DNA of 64,000 nt from Ecdyonurus torrentis (taxonomy: Eukaryota; Arthropoda; Insecta; Ephemeroptera; Heptageniidae), in NCBI GenBank assembly GCA_949318235.1, contig OX439137.1, positions 7,623,872 through 7,687,871 on the forward strand, in the 5' to 3' direction. The position numbers and the translations under genes were made by a program. This document shows, piece after piece, positions 12,475 to 25,353 of this stretch (positions are counted from its first letter, which is position 1; each line of letters starts with the position of its first letter). The notes under the pieces were generated by a model, which saw nothing but the letters and a program-made list of their open reading frames with translations, had not been told where the DNA came from and made no database searches.

Positions 12475-15440
12475 CTTCTCTTTTCTATCTTTTACTAACC
12501 AATGAGGAATACCATCACATTTTTTATAGCATATTCTAAAAAAGAGCATTGTCCTGAATTGATACACGTATTATTTTATAGTTTATTTAGTATTTTTAAT
12601 TGATTTTTGAAAAATGATAAAGTCGGTAACTTTTGCAAGAGTCTTTTAGAATATGCATTAAAATCCACCCTTTTTACTATTAATAATATAATTTTGTGTT
12701 CTTCAATATAGCTCTAAGAGCAGTTTAAATTTTAAAAGGAAAAGACGCCATAACAAAAACACCCCTATATTGTTTCATTCAGTACTGGTTTAACAAATGC
12801 AACTAACAGTAAGATAAAATTATACGTATTCTATATAAGTGAACAAAATAAATTACGTAATTTGTAATATGCGATGAAAATAATTATAATTACTGCATGT
12901 CATATAGTACAAAATGTTGCTTCCTATGTATTTGAATAAATAGTTCATGGCAGCATACTTGTTATGACGTGCGTATGTAGTATACATTATGTTGCTAAAA
13001 TATCGGAAACATAATTATTATACCTATTATGGTTTCTCATATAAATTAATAAAGTATGTACAGAAGTGACACTGTGACATATACCAATTTACTCTATTGT
13101 CTTACGTACAGTCTCTTTTATAAAAAAAATGAATTCTTTTTGATCAGATGGAGATTTCATGTGGACGCAAAACTACATTTAAATACATGTTATTTCCATA
13201 TTCAAATAGAATTAAAAAAAAAAAAAAAAAAAAAATTGAAAGAAAATTTACAATATATTTATATGAATAAATAATTTAATTTATGTCTCCATATATGAAT
13301 CGTTCTATACTATCCCATAAGGCAATACAGTAAAATTGTATATTATTGCGTACATATTTTGATAGCTTAATAATCAATTAACTATAAAACTGAAAGTAAA
13401 TTCAAACTGAAATTTAAATTTTTGTTATTACCTTATAAGCGTAACTTATATTTTAATAAACTTTGTATCATAGACATATATGCTTTGTATAATATTCCAT
13501 ACAAAGGCAATAAAATTTTATATTATAGTATCTCTATAATATTTATTGTCATTTTTACAAAATTTTATAATAGTTAAAATAATGATTATGAAAAAAAAAA
13601 AAAAAAAAATCATGCACAAGCTATGTAATATTCATCTACAAACGATTTTTTTTTTTAAAGTTTTTACGTCTATCCATTGTTCAATACGATTTATTGACTG
13701 GACACGTACAGAAAAAACAATCGTCGATCAAAAGGTGAATCACTTTTATTCTCGTTCTTTAGAACGGTCTTATTCAATATATATATTTTTTTTACATGCA
13801 ACAATTTTTCTTTATAACAATCATAAACTAAAATTATTTTTATTATTGTGATGTAACGTATATTTTATAATTTTAAAACGTCAAAATATTTCCGTATATA
13901 TACAATAAAAATACTGGTAAAACAAAAATGATTTATTTTTCATCCGATTATTAAAGTTTTTATTATTATTTATCATCACGATTTTTTTTTTATAGTTACA
14001 AAACGTAAAAAAAAAAAGCGCTATCTTCCCCTTATTATTATTAATTTAAATATGATACAAATGTTATATAAAAAGGAAAGGTATAAAATATATAATAATA
14101 AATTTTTAATTTTCATACGGAACTAAAATAACTGTATATATATAATAAACTATCAAGAAATCTATGTTTAATGTGATTAAAATTACAACAAAAATTATTA
14201 CATTTTTAAAGGCGGATTTATAGGATTATAGGTGTATAATTGAAAGAAAAAAAAGTTAAGGAAATCCTCAATTTAGGAGGGGAAAAAAACATTAAAATTT
14301 CTATTTAATCATACGGGTGTTACCAGTAAAAAGGTATTGTCAATGTTTTTTATTATTAGCTTAAAACATTAGTAAGAATCAAGGTTTTGTATGTATAGTA
14401 AACCTTACGTAAGAATCTCTACTATATCCCTCATTTAAATATTTCAAGCCTCAGTGCAATAGTTTTCTTACAGAAAAAAAAAAAAAAAAAAAAAAAAAAG
14501 CGCATGATTTTGCAATGCTAAAGCATAGAAAATTAGTAGATACGTGACCTTTTGCACTCTGCCTGTGATTGGCTACCGTGTGCTACGCCGATAACAACCA
14601 TTGAAATTTATTTAATTATTCAGTTGAATTTTGAAAAAAAAAAAAAAAAAAAATACTAAACATGAAATAGTAGCAATTCAACTTACTACTAATTATTTTT
14701 TGTATTATTATTATTATTTTTTTAGTCTATTACTTTTCATATTATGAAACTTATGTTGTAATATTCTGGTAAAGACCAAGTGATATGTTTCTATTATTAT
14801 ATAACTTTTAAGTTGGTATTTTTAACCCTAAATAATACAGAAAAAAAATTAATGACAAAAAAAAAAAAAAAAAAAAAAAAAGAGTACCCACATTATTTAT
14901 AACTAAAATAAAATGCTAATAATAAAAATTTTAACCGTTATAACATCTATAACGAGGCATGGTTGACACATAGACTCTCTTGTCAAAGTTCACAGTTCAA
15001 GCTTAGCTATAATAGCGGCGTGACATCGTGTGAAACAAAGCGACAATATATACGACAACGCCTTCACCTTTATGTCGTAAGTTTTTTTTATAATATATTA
15101 ACTAACTAACTAGTTCACTGTATAAATAATGAATATAGAAAGAGAATCATGTTTTAATGAAAAGAAGATAAACATGCAGGTGTTAAAATGTTTTAGTGAG
15201 GAGAGCTTTTAAACTTAAAACGGTGACATTATAATGGAATAGTATATGAAGTGCTTCTTTGGCTATTATTATGAAGTTGTGAAAAACAACATTAATTTAA
15301 AAGAACAATTGAACACGGAAGAAAAGATGCTCCGCACTTACATAACACAATTATACTTTGTTCTTGTTGAGAGTTTACTGTATTACTATGTTATACAACA
15401 GAGTACCTTTGCTGGGGGAGTATTACTTATTCGGTGGTGG

Positions 15441-15474
<34 letters not shown>

Positions 15475-15963
15475 AAAGGCGAAGAACACAGTTTAACGCT
15501 CTAAGTATCTTCTTTCCTGGATCAATACGTATATAAACTGAATATAAGACATTAACGAAGAGCACTAATGTTAATTAAAAGCGCACAGTTACAATATTAT
15601 ACGAATCTGGGGGACGATTTTGTAACTTTATAACAAAAACACAATCGTTATTTTTAAGTTAATGTAATATACACTGGTATATGGCATTGAAAATAAGTTC
15701 AAAAATTACGAAAAGATCTTTAAGTTTTATAAGAATAATTTGTGAGTGCATAACTAATTCTAAATTCAAATATTTAAAAAAATAAATCACAAAGGAAAGT
15801 TTTTATTATTATTATTATAAAAACAAAAGATGTTTTTCATTAAATTTGGACATCTTATATTCAGATTCAGTGGTTATATTGTGCACGCATATACTCAAGG
15901 TACAATGCACGCAGGGTCACGGACACTAACACGCATGCTTGCTTGCGAGCACGCACCACTGAC

Positions 15964-15987
15964 CACGTGAGGACCACGTGACACGTG
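15964..15987. promoter_or_regulatory. Three CACGTG E-boxes in 24 bp
   Basis: CACGTG occurs at 15964, 15975 and 15982, in a GC-richer stretch (15890-16030) that is not part of a repeat family I can name. CACGTG is the palindromic site of many bHLH factors. Whether it is an enhancer is unknown. Confidence 0.3.
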
Positions 15988-16213
15988 CAACTTTACCTGG
16001 CGAACATATCGAGTTCATCTTACGGTCTGCAAGTTAGATTAAAAATTGCACGGAATATAAGATTGCAAATTATTTGCATTATGATTGTACGATGAAATTA
16101 TTAAATTAAACGTATTCGTATCTGATTCTAGATAAATATAAATGGTACTGATCGTTAGAGCATGCTAGCCAATGACACTGCGTTGCGGGAAAAGCTTTAA
16201 GTCCTATAATTTT

Positions 16214-16311
16214 GTTCGTAAACCCTGTTCTCTTGCACCAAAAAATGCGCATCGCATTTGAATAACCAAAGTTGATCGTCATTTTAAGAGCAGAGATCAG
16301 GGTTTACGAAC
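16214..16311. repeat. 98-bp inverted repeat
   Basis: GTTCGTAAACCCTG and CAGGGTTTACGAAC are perfect 14-bp complements, with a further TCTCTT/AAGAG pairing just inside. It looks like a tiny MITE or hairpin. Confidence 0.55.
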
Positions 16312-16681
16312 AGCATTCATCTTTTAACATTATGTTACTGCAAGCTATACCTATGTTTCTAAATAAATGAAACCAATTATTATTTTTATTTGAAGAAAAC
16401 TAATGCAATGAGGCTAAAATAATTAAAATCAGACCTCTTTTTACGTGTTTTCAGTTTATAATAAAATAATAAATAAATAAAAAGTAAGCAATTTTTAGCA
16501 CCGGCAACTTTCATCTTGTAATTAAACAATTTTAAAGCTGTAAATTTAGTGATAAAATTTGTTTCTCCATTAAGGTGCATTCACATTCTCAACTTATTTC
16601 AGTAACTTTGCCCAGCAAAATGGTAAATAACATTGATTTCAATTAGAATAATTATAATATGATGCGCAAAGGTACAGAAAT

Positions 16682-16986
16682 AGGGTGTATGTATTCATGT
16701 TAAAGTCAACGCCATGTTGGATCACTGAATAACGTGGGCGGCATAGGAAAATAACTCATTTTGTCAGTTTAAAAACACTATACTATTTATGCAATATTTC
16801 TGTATACGTTAATTGAATTAGTATCTCAAGTATATGTGAGAAAAATAACAATAACAAAAAAAATTCACTGATTTACCAAAGAAATTTGCCTATAAAACGA
16901 TGTTTGTCCTATGCTGAGCAATATTATTCACTACTCCAGTATGGCCTCCAATCGCATTAAATATGACGTCATGCGCATATACCCTA
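16682..16986. mobile_element. REP-A MITE copy, inverted
   Basis: From TAGGGTGTATGTATTCATG to GACGTCATGCGCATATACCCTA: inverted ends inside TA. Reverse orientation relative to the 30732 copy. Confidence 0.8.
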
Positions 16987-18054
16987 TATGTATGTGTAAA
17001 TACAAATTTATATAGAATAAAGAACTTATAGGTTTGCAATAACGACAAAATTTCTAATGAAAGCCGTCAATTAATGAAATTAATTAATAAAAAAATATAA
17101 ACACACATTAATTTAAATTATTACCATAATGTTGATGAAACTTTTACTAATACATTATAGGGTTCTGATGAGTTAAAAAGGTCACGTTTCGACTAAAATG
17201 CAAAACATGTCATTCAGTCATAAAATATTACTTTAAGGTCATTGCACTAGTTTTATGTTAAAAAAAAATTAAATCTCATAGATTTTTAGAACGATATCAA
17301 ATATAGAATCCAGAAAAGCGTGAGTTGTCAACATTAATTAATTTTAGTCTTTTAAAATTAATATGAGCCCTACTAAACTAAAATTTAGAAATTTATTTAT
17401 TTATATTATAAATTTAAATAAATTCTTCATTAATCTTTAGCATATATATAAAAATCATAGAAATAATAATTGTGCCTTACATTTTTGCTTCGTTACAAAC
17501 GAGCTATAAAAAAATTATTCTAGTTGTTACGCTTTGCTGATTTACTATATTTAATAATAACTGTCAATAAAATATACTTTTTATTTTTTTATTTCTTAGT
17601 AACCTAAACCTATATTTATTTAGTTTAATCACCAACAGAGAGATATAATTTTATAACTTCAATGAAATGTGGAGAGGCATTCATAAATTTGATTTCTATA
17701 TAATATCTTTTTCAGCACGTATATTGAATGGAGTTATTTGTAGTTTTTTACTCTATTCCCTAAAACCCGAAGAAAAAAAAAAGTCAGTGTTTTGTATTTA
17801 AGATTTGAATAAGGGTTAATTCAAAATATAAAATAATTATAGCTGTGACATAAATTATTATTATCATTACATAAAGTAATAATTATAGAAATATTTTATG
17901 ATTTATTTCTTCAATTTAAAAATTTCATAACTCATAACATTTAGTTTTATTTCATAGAGTGAACTCTCACTTTATGCTATTATATTCTTTATAATTAATT
18001 TCACTCATATTTTATAGACGACATAAAGTTGGTGACAAATACATACGCCATATA

Positions 18055-18271
18055 CACGGACAAAAATAAATACGTAATAATTAAGCTAGCTCATTTTCAG
18101 CACAATTTGTTCAGTACAGCATAATCTATGCTGTTCTGCAAAATAACTACGATAAATATAGCATAAATATAATCTTGAATAGTATTATTATTTATGTTGT
18201 TCTAATTTAGCATAATTTATGCTACAATAACATAAATGCAGCATAAATTACGTTATTTATTCTTTTCGTGT
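18055..18271. mobile_element. REP-C MITE copy
   Basis: From CACGGACAAAAATAAATACG to TTACGTTATTTATTCTTTTC-GTG: inverted ends. The interior is a run of TAGCATAA/TTTATGCT words. Confidence 0.75.
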
Positions 18272-19258
18272 GGCAAATAAAAAAAATCTCATTTTATAAA
18301 CAAAAAGTTGAAAGCCCCACAGAGGTCCCAAATATTCTATAGAACTTATATAATTAGTTTAGTGGACCATATATTAATCACCAACAAAGATGGCGACCGA
18401 GCGCAAAGATGTAAATAAATAGAGAATATCGATTCAATAAAAACGATGCAATTAAATATCAAATTTTTCAGTGAAGCCTTTTCTTCTCGTACTTTTCCAC
18501 CATAGAAGGCGTAATTACACTGCTTTTTTTATTTGACGCAATAAATTATAAAACTTAATAATTTTATAAATTTATTTAATTAAACTTGAACTTAATAATA
18601 TAAATGAGTATAAACACCTTTGTTGTAAAAGGTCATATTGAAAAAAAAAAGAAAAAAAAAAAAAAAGAAAAAGAAAACTATATAAATAAAGATATCAATC
18701 CTTAAAAAAAGATTTAAATTATCATGTCAGTATTTTTAAATCTCTTGTGTCAAAATTGAAACTTAAAAAAAAGATGCACGCTGATTAGAGAAAGAAAGAA
18801 TGCATCAGACTATAGAAGAAGTCTGTGTTCATCAGCTTTCATCTCTACTTTCTATATATATACCGCGACTTGAGATATATTTTCACACGCGGTGAAGTTG
18901 CACGCATCCTTGCTGTTGGGCATATTATATACAAATTAAAAATTTACTAGAAAATATCAAAATCCTTCTATTGATTTATCACATTCAATCAAGTACTTTT
19001 CATCCTTGTCAGTATATTGATGCAATAATATTAAGTTATTAAGACGGTATTTGACTTGATTTCATACAACTTTGACCACATTTTTGTTATATTATAAAAG
19101 TACATAGAAATTACTACAGGATATTAGGACACTTACGGTACGATTCATCAATGCAATTCCCAATTCCTAAGGATTCCTATGGTTTTAGGTGACAAGGTGC
19201 GATGCATCAGTGTGTATGTGTATATATACTATATCAAATACGTTTAGTGCGGTTAATT

Positions 19259-19725
19259 AAAAATATATTTAATTGACGTTATGGTAAAAATTATACGTAT
19301 ATAAGGCACATTAAAATATAAATCAGAAAAACGTACTTCTTTTTTGTGTGTGGTTAAATATAAATTAAACCAATCGATAAGGCTATGCCTTGGTTGGATA
19401 ATATGAAGTATAATATATAATAATAAAATCGACAAAACTTAATTTACCTATTAAAGGTCTTATTAGAATTCCTATAATTACACTAAGAAATCCAGGAATT
19501 TTAGGATAGTATAAGGTCTATAAATCGCACGTAAGGTCATCTATATAAAAACCCTACGATTTCCTAAGCTTTATATTAAGAATTTTTGACCTAAAGTTGA
19601 CCTATACGTGCTTTATTGATGAATACACTAATAAAAATACAGTATTGGAAATAGAATTTTAAAGCACTAGCCAAGTTAACATGCTGAATATTTGCTAAAT
19701 TTGATAAACAACAGCCTGGCAGCAG

Positions 19726-19760
<35 letters not shown>

Positions 19761-20113
19761 ATCTATTTTTTTTTATACCAGTACTCAAATAAAAAAATAA
19801 TAAGGGATAAAATTTTTATTTAGAGAGGTATTTAAAATATATTTGGCCAATACAGCTGCAACAATTTTTTGCATCCTAATTTATAAGGGGAAGCTGATAA
19901 AATAAATTTAAAAAGTACAATTTACTGGCAAATAGTGATTAAAATCTTGAAACAGTGACCTCTTTCCCTAAATGTTACTGAATTTTCCATTTTATGTTTA
20001 ATAGTATAATGACACTAATGAAAACACGATAAAAAAAAAGTACGTTTTTCTGATTTATATTTTAATGTGTCTTATATACGTATAATTTACCATAACGTCA
20101 ATTAAATATATTT
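19259..20113. mobile_element. Element with about 78-bp terminal inverted repeats
   Basis: Arms 19259-19336 and 20039-20113 are near-perfect reverse complements (for example TTAATTGACGTTATGGTAAA and AATATAAATCAGAAAAACGT). About 700 bp lie between, including a 30-base poly-A, with no transposase-like ORF. Single copy here, so the ends cannot be fixed further. Confidence 0.6.
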
Positions 20114-20707
20114 TAAAAACGTATGTCTACGCTTCCTTACATTTTATATCTCATTAATAACAATTTTAAAATCACATTTCGTGCGTACATTAAAAATCAT
20201 ATTGTAGAACATATTGTAATATTATAGCAAAGTTTAGGTCATATTCTAAGACATATTCTCTGGAAAAAAAAAAAAAAAAAAAAAAAAAAACGTGCTTCTT
20301 CTAACGTATTTTTATATTTTAATTTGAATATATATAAAAAGTAAAAGAAATCGTGCAGAAAAATAAGAACAATAGAATCAAGATTTAATATGATTTAAAA
20401 CTAATCATGATTTTCAATTATTTTGATTTGTGAAGAGCAAATTTATTCAAAACAATAACTCAATTTTCTTTGCTTATTATTTCGTTTTTAATATTTTGAT
20501 GTTTAAATATTATGATAATTTGTATATATGTATATTATATTTTAGAGCAAAGGTTGAAATAGGTCAAAATTTTATATGCCAATTTCAAGGGCATTAAAAA
20601 TATTTTTTTTATATAGTTTAATATGAGAATTTGATTCAAAACATTTTATTTTATTTATTCAATCGGTATTAGTGTAAAATAAACTACTCACGAAGAGAGA
20701 AAAAAAC

Positions 20708-20870
20708 AACAAAAAAACACGTAATCTACGTTACATTGATGCTATTATATAGCATAAATATTTCTATATTGGAATAGTATCAACAAATATGATATAGAAC
20801 ATAATATTTATGCTAAAAATGGACTAATATATAATTTACGCATTTATTTTAGTACGTGCATATAGTAGGT
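20708..20870. mobile_element. REP-C-like remnant
   Basis: ACACGTAATCTACG at one end, TTTACGCATTTATTTTAGTACGTG at the other, and TATAGCATAAATATT and TATTTATGCT inside. Similar weak remnants, with the same GCATAA/TTACGTAA words, occur at 9018-9235, 12835-13020, 23737-23880, 34140-34330 and 40350-40560. Confidence 0.5.
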
Positions 20871-21055
20871 AGAAAAGTGCGTAATAAACAATACATGGCA
20901 TAATTCCGTAAATGACTGACTGACTGAACGGATGAAGAAGTAATAATGATAAAATCATTTTTAGTTATTTTATTAATCTCGTATTTGTAAAATTTTAAAG
21001 TTGACTCCTTTCTTTTTGACGTCAATTATTAGTCACCTATATATGCCTATGATTA

Positions 21056-21098
<43 letters not shown>

Positions 21099-21240
21099 CG
21101 TATCGATAAGGGTAGACAAATTATTGAATTTTAATTCATGGATTTTTTTTTTCACCAAGTTTTACTCTTTTTTTCTTTTTTGCATATTACGAGTCGTTTT
21201 ATCTTTAAATATCATTGTGCAATAAAAATAAATAATATAT

Positions 21241-21457
21241 ATCTTTCTTTTCGCGTCAATATGAAGCTTCTACACTGTACAAATTTCCAAAGAATGAGCG
21301 ATCTACACTTTATACAAAGTCGCGGCTACCTGGAGCTTCTGCTGTATAAAACAGGTGTGAATTCTCCAGGTAACCGCAAATTAGTAAAGTGTAGATCGGT
21401 AATTTCTTAGAAATTTGTAAAAGTGTAGAAGTCTCATCTCGACACGAGAAGATCGAT
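21241..21457. mobile_element. REP-D palindromic MITE
   Basis: Long imperfect inverted repeat: CTTCTACACTGTACAAATTT and CGATCTACACTTTA on the left, with their complements at 21361-21430. The outer ends are ATCTTTCTTTTCGCGTC and GACACGAGAAGATCGAT. The 90-codon plus-strand frame here is a shadow. Confidence 0.75.
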
Positions 21458-22485
21458 ATACGTATATATTATATTACGATATATTATTATATAAAATATA
21501 TTATATTTTTAAAACTTTGTGAAGTCAAAATCCCGTACCTTATTTGTAGGCCTTTCTTCACACTTCTCTCCCTCAGTTACCCTTCAGTAATTAATTTTAA
21601 TAATAAAAACTATTAACAATAAGACAAAACAATTTATGCAAATAGAAATTTAAACAAAACAAGACAGGTATAAAACTTTCTTTCATAGAAGTGTTTATTT
21701 CCTGATTCTTAAACAAATTAACTTCTATTTCTTTGTCATATTACGACAGATTTATAATTAAAAACAACACCTCAATAATTACGCTTCACAAACAACAATA
21801 CATTTTTTTTTTTTTTTTTTGAAGTGCTCGAGCGACCCTAATTGACCTCTATAATAGATTATAATAAACAATACTATGCATATAAATATAGTAAAAAATG
21901 CATCAAAGATTTTAAACAATCAACCTTTTATATGACCTGAAAAATATATCAATTTAAATCTCTCATTTTCTGGGTTGTTAGGTATCTATTTTGTTTTTAA
22001 AAATTAATTTAATCAATATAATTTCAAAGGATGTTTTTTTTTTTTGTGTACAATTAGTTATAACAAGTATATACTTGTTTATTGTATTAAAAAATTAAAG
22101 AGATTTTCTATATAATGAGCTGCAGTTTTATGAGTTTTTAATAAATTGCAATGATATTTGGGAGAAAAAGTTTGTGACTTTTATAATTAATATTTCCTTC
22201 CTAAATAAATTTAAAATGCATTAATAAAGAAGAAGGCACACATTAGAATAAAAGATTTGGTCAATGAATTAAGAAAATTGCGTTAATCATTATAATTTGA
22301 AAATATGATTGAAAGAAAAGACAAATGTTTACATTTGATCGTAAGGGGAAATTTATCTGCTTTCACTGTTTATTAACATCTTTAAAAAGCTCATATTAAC
22401 ACACAGTGTATATAACATAATTATTAAGTACGAAACGTAAAGACTGAAAAGTTATTATGTTGTACAGCAAAATTACTTTTCATCA

Positions 22486-22800
22486 TTAAAGCCATAGTCC
22501 ACTTGTAACAACTAGTGTTTTTTAATGATGAAACTTCAAAACTGATGAAAATTTTTACTACAATGTAAATGTGGCCCCACAAGAGAGCGTAAAAATACTG
22601 TATGCTATTTGTGTTGAAACAAGCAAAAATTGGTAAAAATATTGAGCAAATTGGTTGCATAAATTGAAATTTTCTACTGCTACTGCTACTGCTACGGCGC
22701 TACAGTTGGGTTTTGAGACAAATTATAATGTTGTTTATGTATAAGTCCCAACAAGTGTTTTGTGATATAAACCTTGTTTTCTTATGGTCTACTCCTTTAA
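22486..22800. mobile_element. REP-B MITE copy
   Basis: Begins TTAAAGCCATAGTCCAC and ends GGTCTACTCCTTTAA: inverted ends of about 13 bp inside TTAA. It shows GCCCCACAAGAGAGCGT and CAGTTGGGTTTTGAGACAAA in the family order, plus a local (CTGCTA)n expansion at 22675-22695. Confidence 0.8.
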
Positions 22801-24466
22801 AGAAATAAAGGTCACTATTTTACAACAAAGTAAAGCAGTAGGCACCCACAATACGATATGATAATGTAGAAGCACGTAATTAAATTGTACAACATAATTC
22901 GTGGATTTTCTTTTTTTCTGTCAGCGTAAAAGTAATATTAATTATTTTTTAATTGAAGAATAATTGCAATATTTCCTATCGTGGGTAATTTTTTTTACCT
23001 ATATATAGCGCAAGCTCAAAGAAGTGATTGCAACCACCCTATTATCATGAATGACATGACCCCTCCAAAAAAAAAAAAAAAAAAAAAAATCAAAAAAAAA
23101 AAAAAATCAAAAAACATTATATAATTGTAATTTATTAAATATTCTCAAACAACAGTATCTTTACGTGAGAACTAATTCATTAACATATATTTAAATCAAT
23201 TAATTTATAACTAAAAGTTACGCAATGAGAAATATTTTTAGTTCACAAAGAAGTCGTTTTTTTTTTTTTTTTTACGTCAACATAATATGCGGAAGTAAAA
23301 CTAAACACTATTCACATGAGTAACTGTGCAAAAAATATACTAAATTTTTAATTAGTATTAAATAACAATTACTTTACTGTTTTTAGGTGTAAAATATCAC
23401 ATAAGAACGCAAAAAATGGTGAAATTTTTCTTATTAGACAATGAATACAAGTTGCAGAATTGTTTTACCAATTTTTTTTGTTATATAAAAAAGATAACGT
23501 TTCGTTATGCAAATTTATTTAACTTTTCTCTCTTTTTTTAAGCAATATGTTAATGATTACATAAAGCAGTCAAGAATTTAAATTCAGAAGATATAATAAA
23601 TGTAGAAAATTACGTAATATTGAGTAATTAAAAGTACATAAAAATGCATTGTAAGTAAAGGGGTTAAAAATCTCCAGATTTTGAAAACTTTGAGATTATA
23701 TCTATAAAAATTACCATATGATTTTCAAGCTTACTGTGCACGGGACGAATAAATTACAATTATGCTGCATTCATGTCTTTATATAGCATAAATGATACTA
23801 AAACAGAACATAGTATTTATGCTTTGTAACATGGGCTATATTCTGCAGCATAAACGACGTCATAAACATGCAGTTGACATTTTTTAAATGGAAAATAAAT
23901 TAGAAATCAATGACTCCGGTCAAATTAACATTGATATTTAGGTATGTTAGGATACTATACATGTTTTTTGTTCAATGTGTTCTATGCCTTTAATTGTTAT
24001 ATATTTTTTTTATATACAAAAATAAACATAGTCGAATACCGGATATAGCATGTACATGAAATAAACGTACTTATCTTGTAAAGTAATTGCACTAAATGTA
24101 ATTACAATACACCGTTATTACACTTCTTTACATATCAACAATGTATTTTTAAAAGCTATGATAAGTAAACGTAATAAATAACATTTGGATATCTATATGT
24201 AGGTTTGTTTTGAGATATATAATTAAAACAGTAGTAACTTTTAATGCCATTTAGGTTCAAGTTCTTATAACAGAACAATGCAAATAGTGTCTTAAATCAT
24301 AAATAGCTTTTTTTTTCAATTGTTTTACTCTTTGGTGTATTTATATAAGTTTGTAATTCTTTTATATTACATTGGATCTTAGAGAATATGCTTCAGTAGG
24401 GTTAAAATTATATTATTTAACTAAGAAAATGGGTACTATAGAATATAGTATAAACTATACCCATAT

Positions 24467-24498
<32 letters not shown>

Positions 24499-24820
24499 AA
24501 TATATATAGTTATATAAAGAATATTATATATTACTGTATGATCAGTTAGAATATTATGCACGGTAGCTTTTGCTCACTTGATAGCTTTTTCTTTTGTATG
24601 ACCTGTTTGCCCTCTCTCCGCGACCATTAAGTTGTGTCACGCTGTTATAGATATGTTTGCTGAATTATGAAATATTTGCCTCAGTTTTGGCATACATTAT
24701 ATACAAATTATTTTATATATAGTTCAGTTCAATTATAAAATAAGCAAAATTTGTTAACATCAGTTTTCTAGCAAAAATTCGTACGTATATAGGAGACAAA
24801 ACTTGTTTATTTTATTGCTT

Positions 24821-24908
24821 CTTTGCTTTGCTTTGCTTTGCTTTGCTTTGCTTTGCTTTGCTTTGCTTTGCTTTGCTTTGCTTTGCTTTGCTTTGCTTTG
24901 CTTTGCTT
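24821..24908. repeat. (CTTTG)n pentanucleotide tract
   Basis: About 17 perfect copies of CTTTG. The long frame through it (FALLCFALLC) is an artefact. Confidence 0.98.
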
Positions 24909-25288
24909 TTTTTTTTTGTCACCGTACTTTTATAAGGTCATATTTTTTCCTGATCACACCCATAAATTAGTTTCAATTATTGTTTTTAAAACATCTCTTT
25001 TCCAGTCCACTATAATTAATAGGAAGAAAAAAGTTTGCCGTGTTGTAATTATTATTATTTTTTTTCTACTACAAAGTGGCATTTTAAAAGTACTTTTTAG
25101 TTTGTAAGTTTGACGATCGTTTCTCAATGTCTATACGTTTTGTTGTTGTAAATATTAACCTTAGTGGATGCATTATTTTGTACTTTGGTTGTGAGAGAAA
25201 GAAATGAAATAAGCAATTTAGAATTTTGGAACGATTAACCTTCCACATTATCTAAATATTTTTCAAAATAAGATATAGGTATATAAAT

Positions 25289-25313
25289 AGATAGGTAGGT
25301 AGGTAGGTAGACT

Positions 25314-25353
<40 letters not shown>
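25289..25353. repeat. Compound (AGGT)n-(GATA)n-(GA)n tract
   Basis: AGGT, then AGAT/GATA, then GA repeats in direct succession. Confidence 0.9.

Noticed and set aside
24823..25107. 94-codon ORF with FALLC repeats
   Set aside because: Translation of the CTTTG array.
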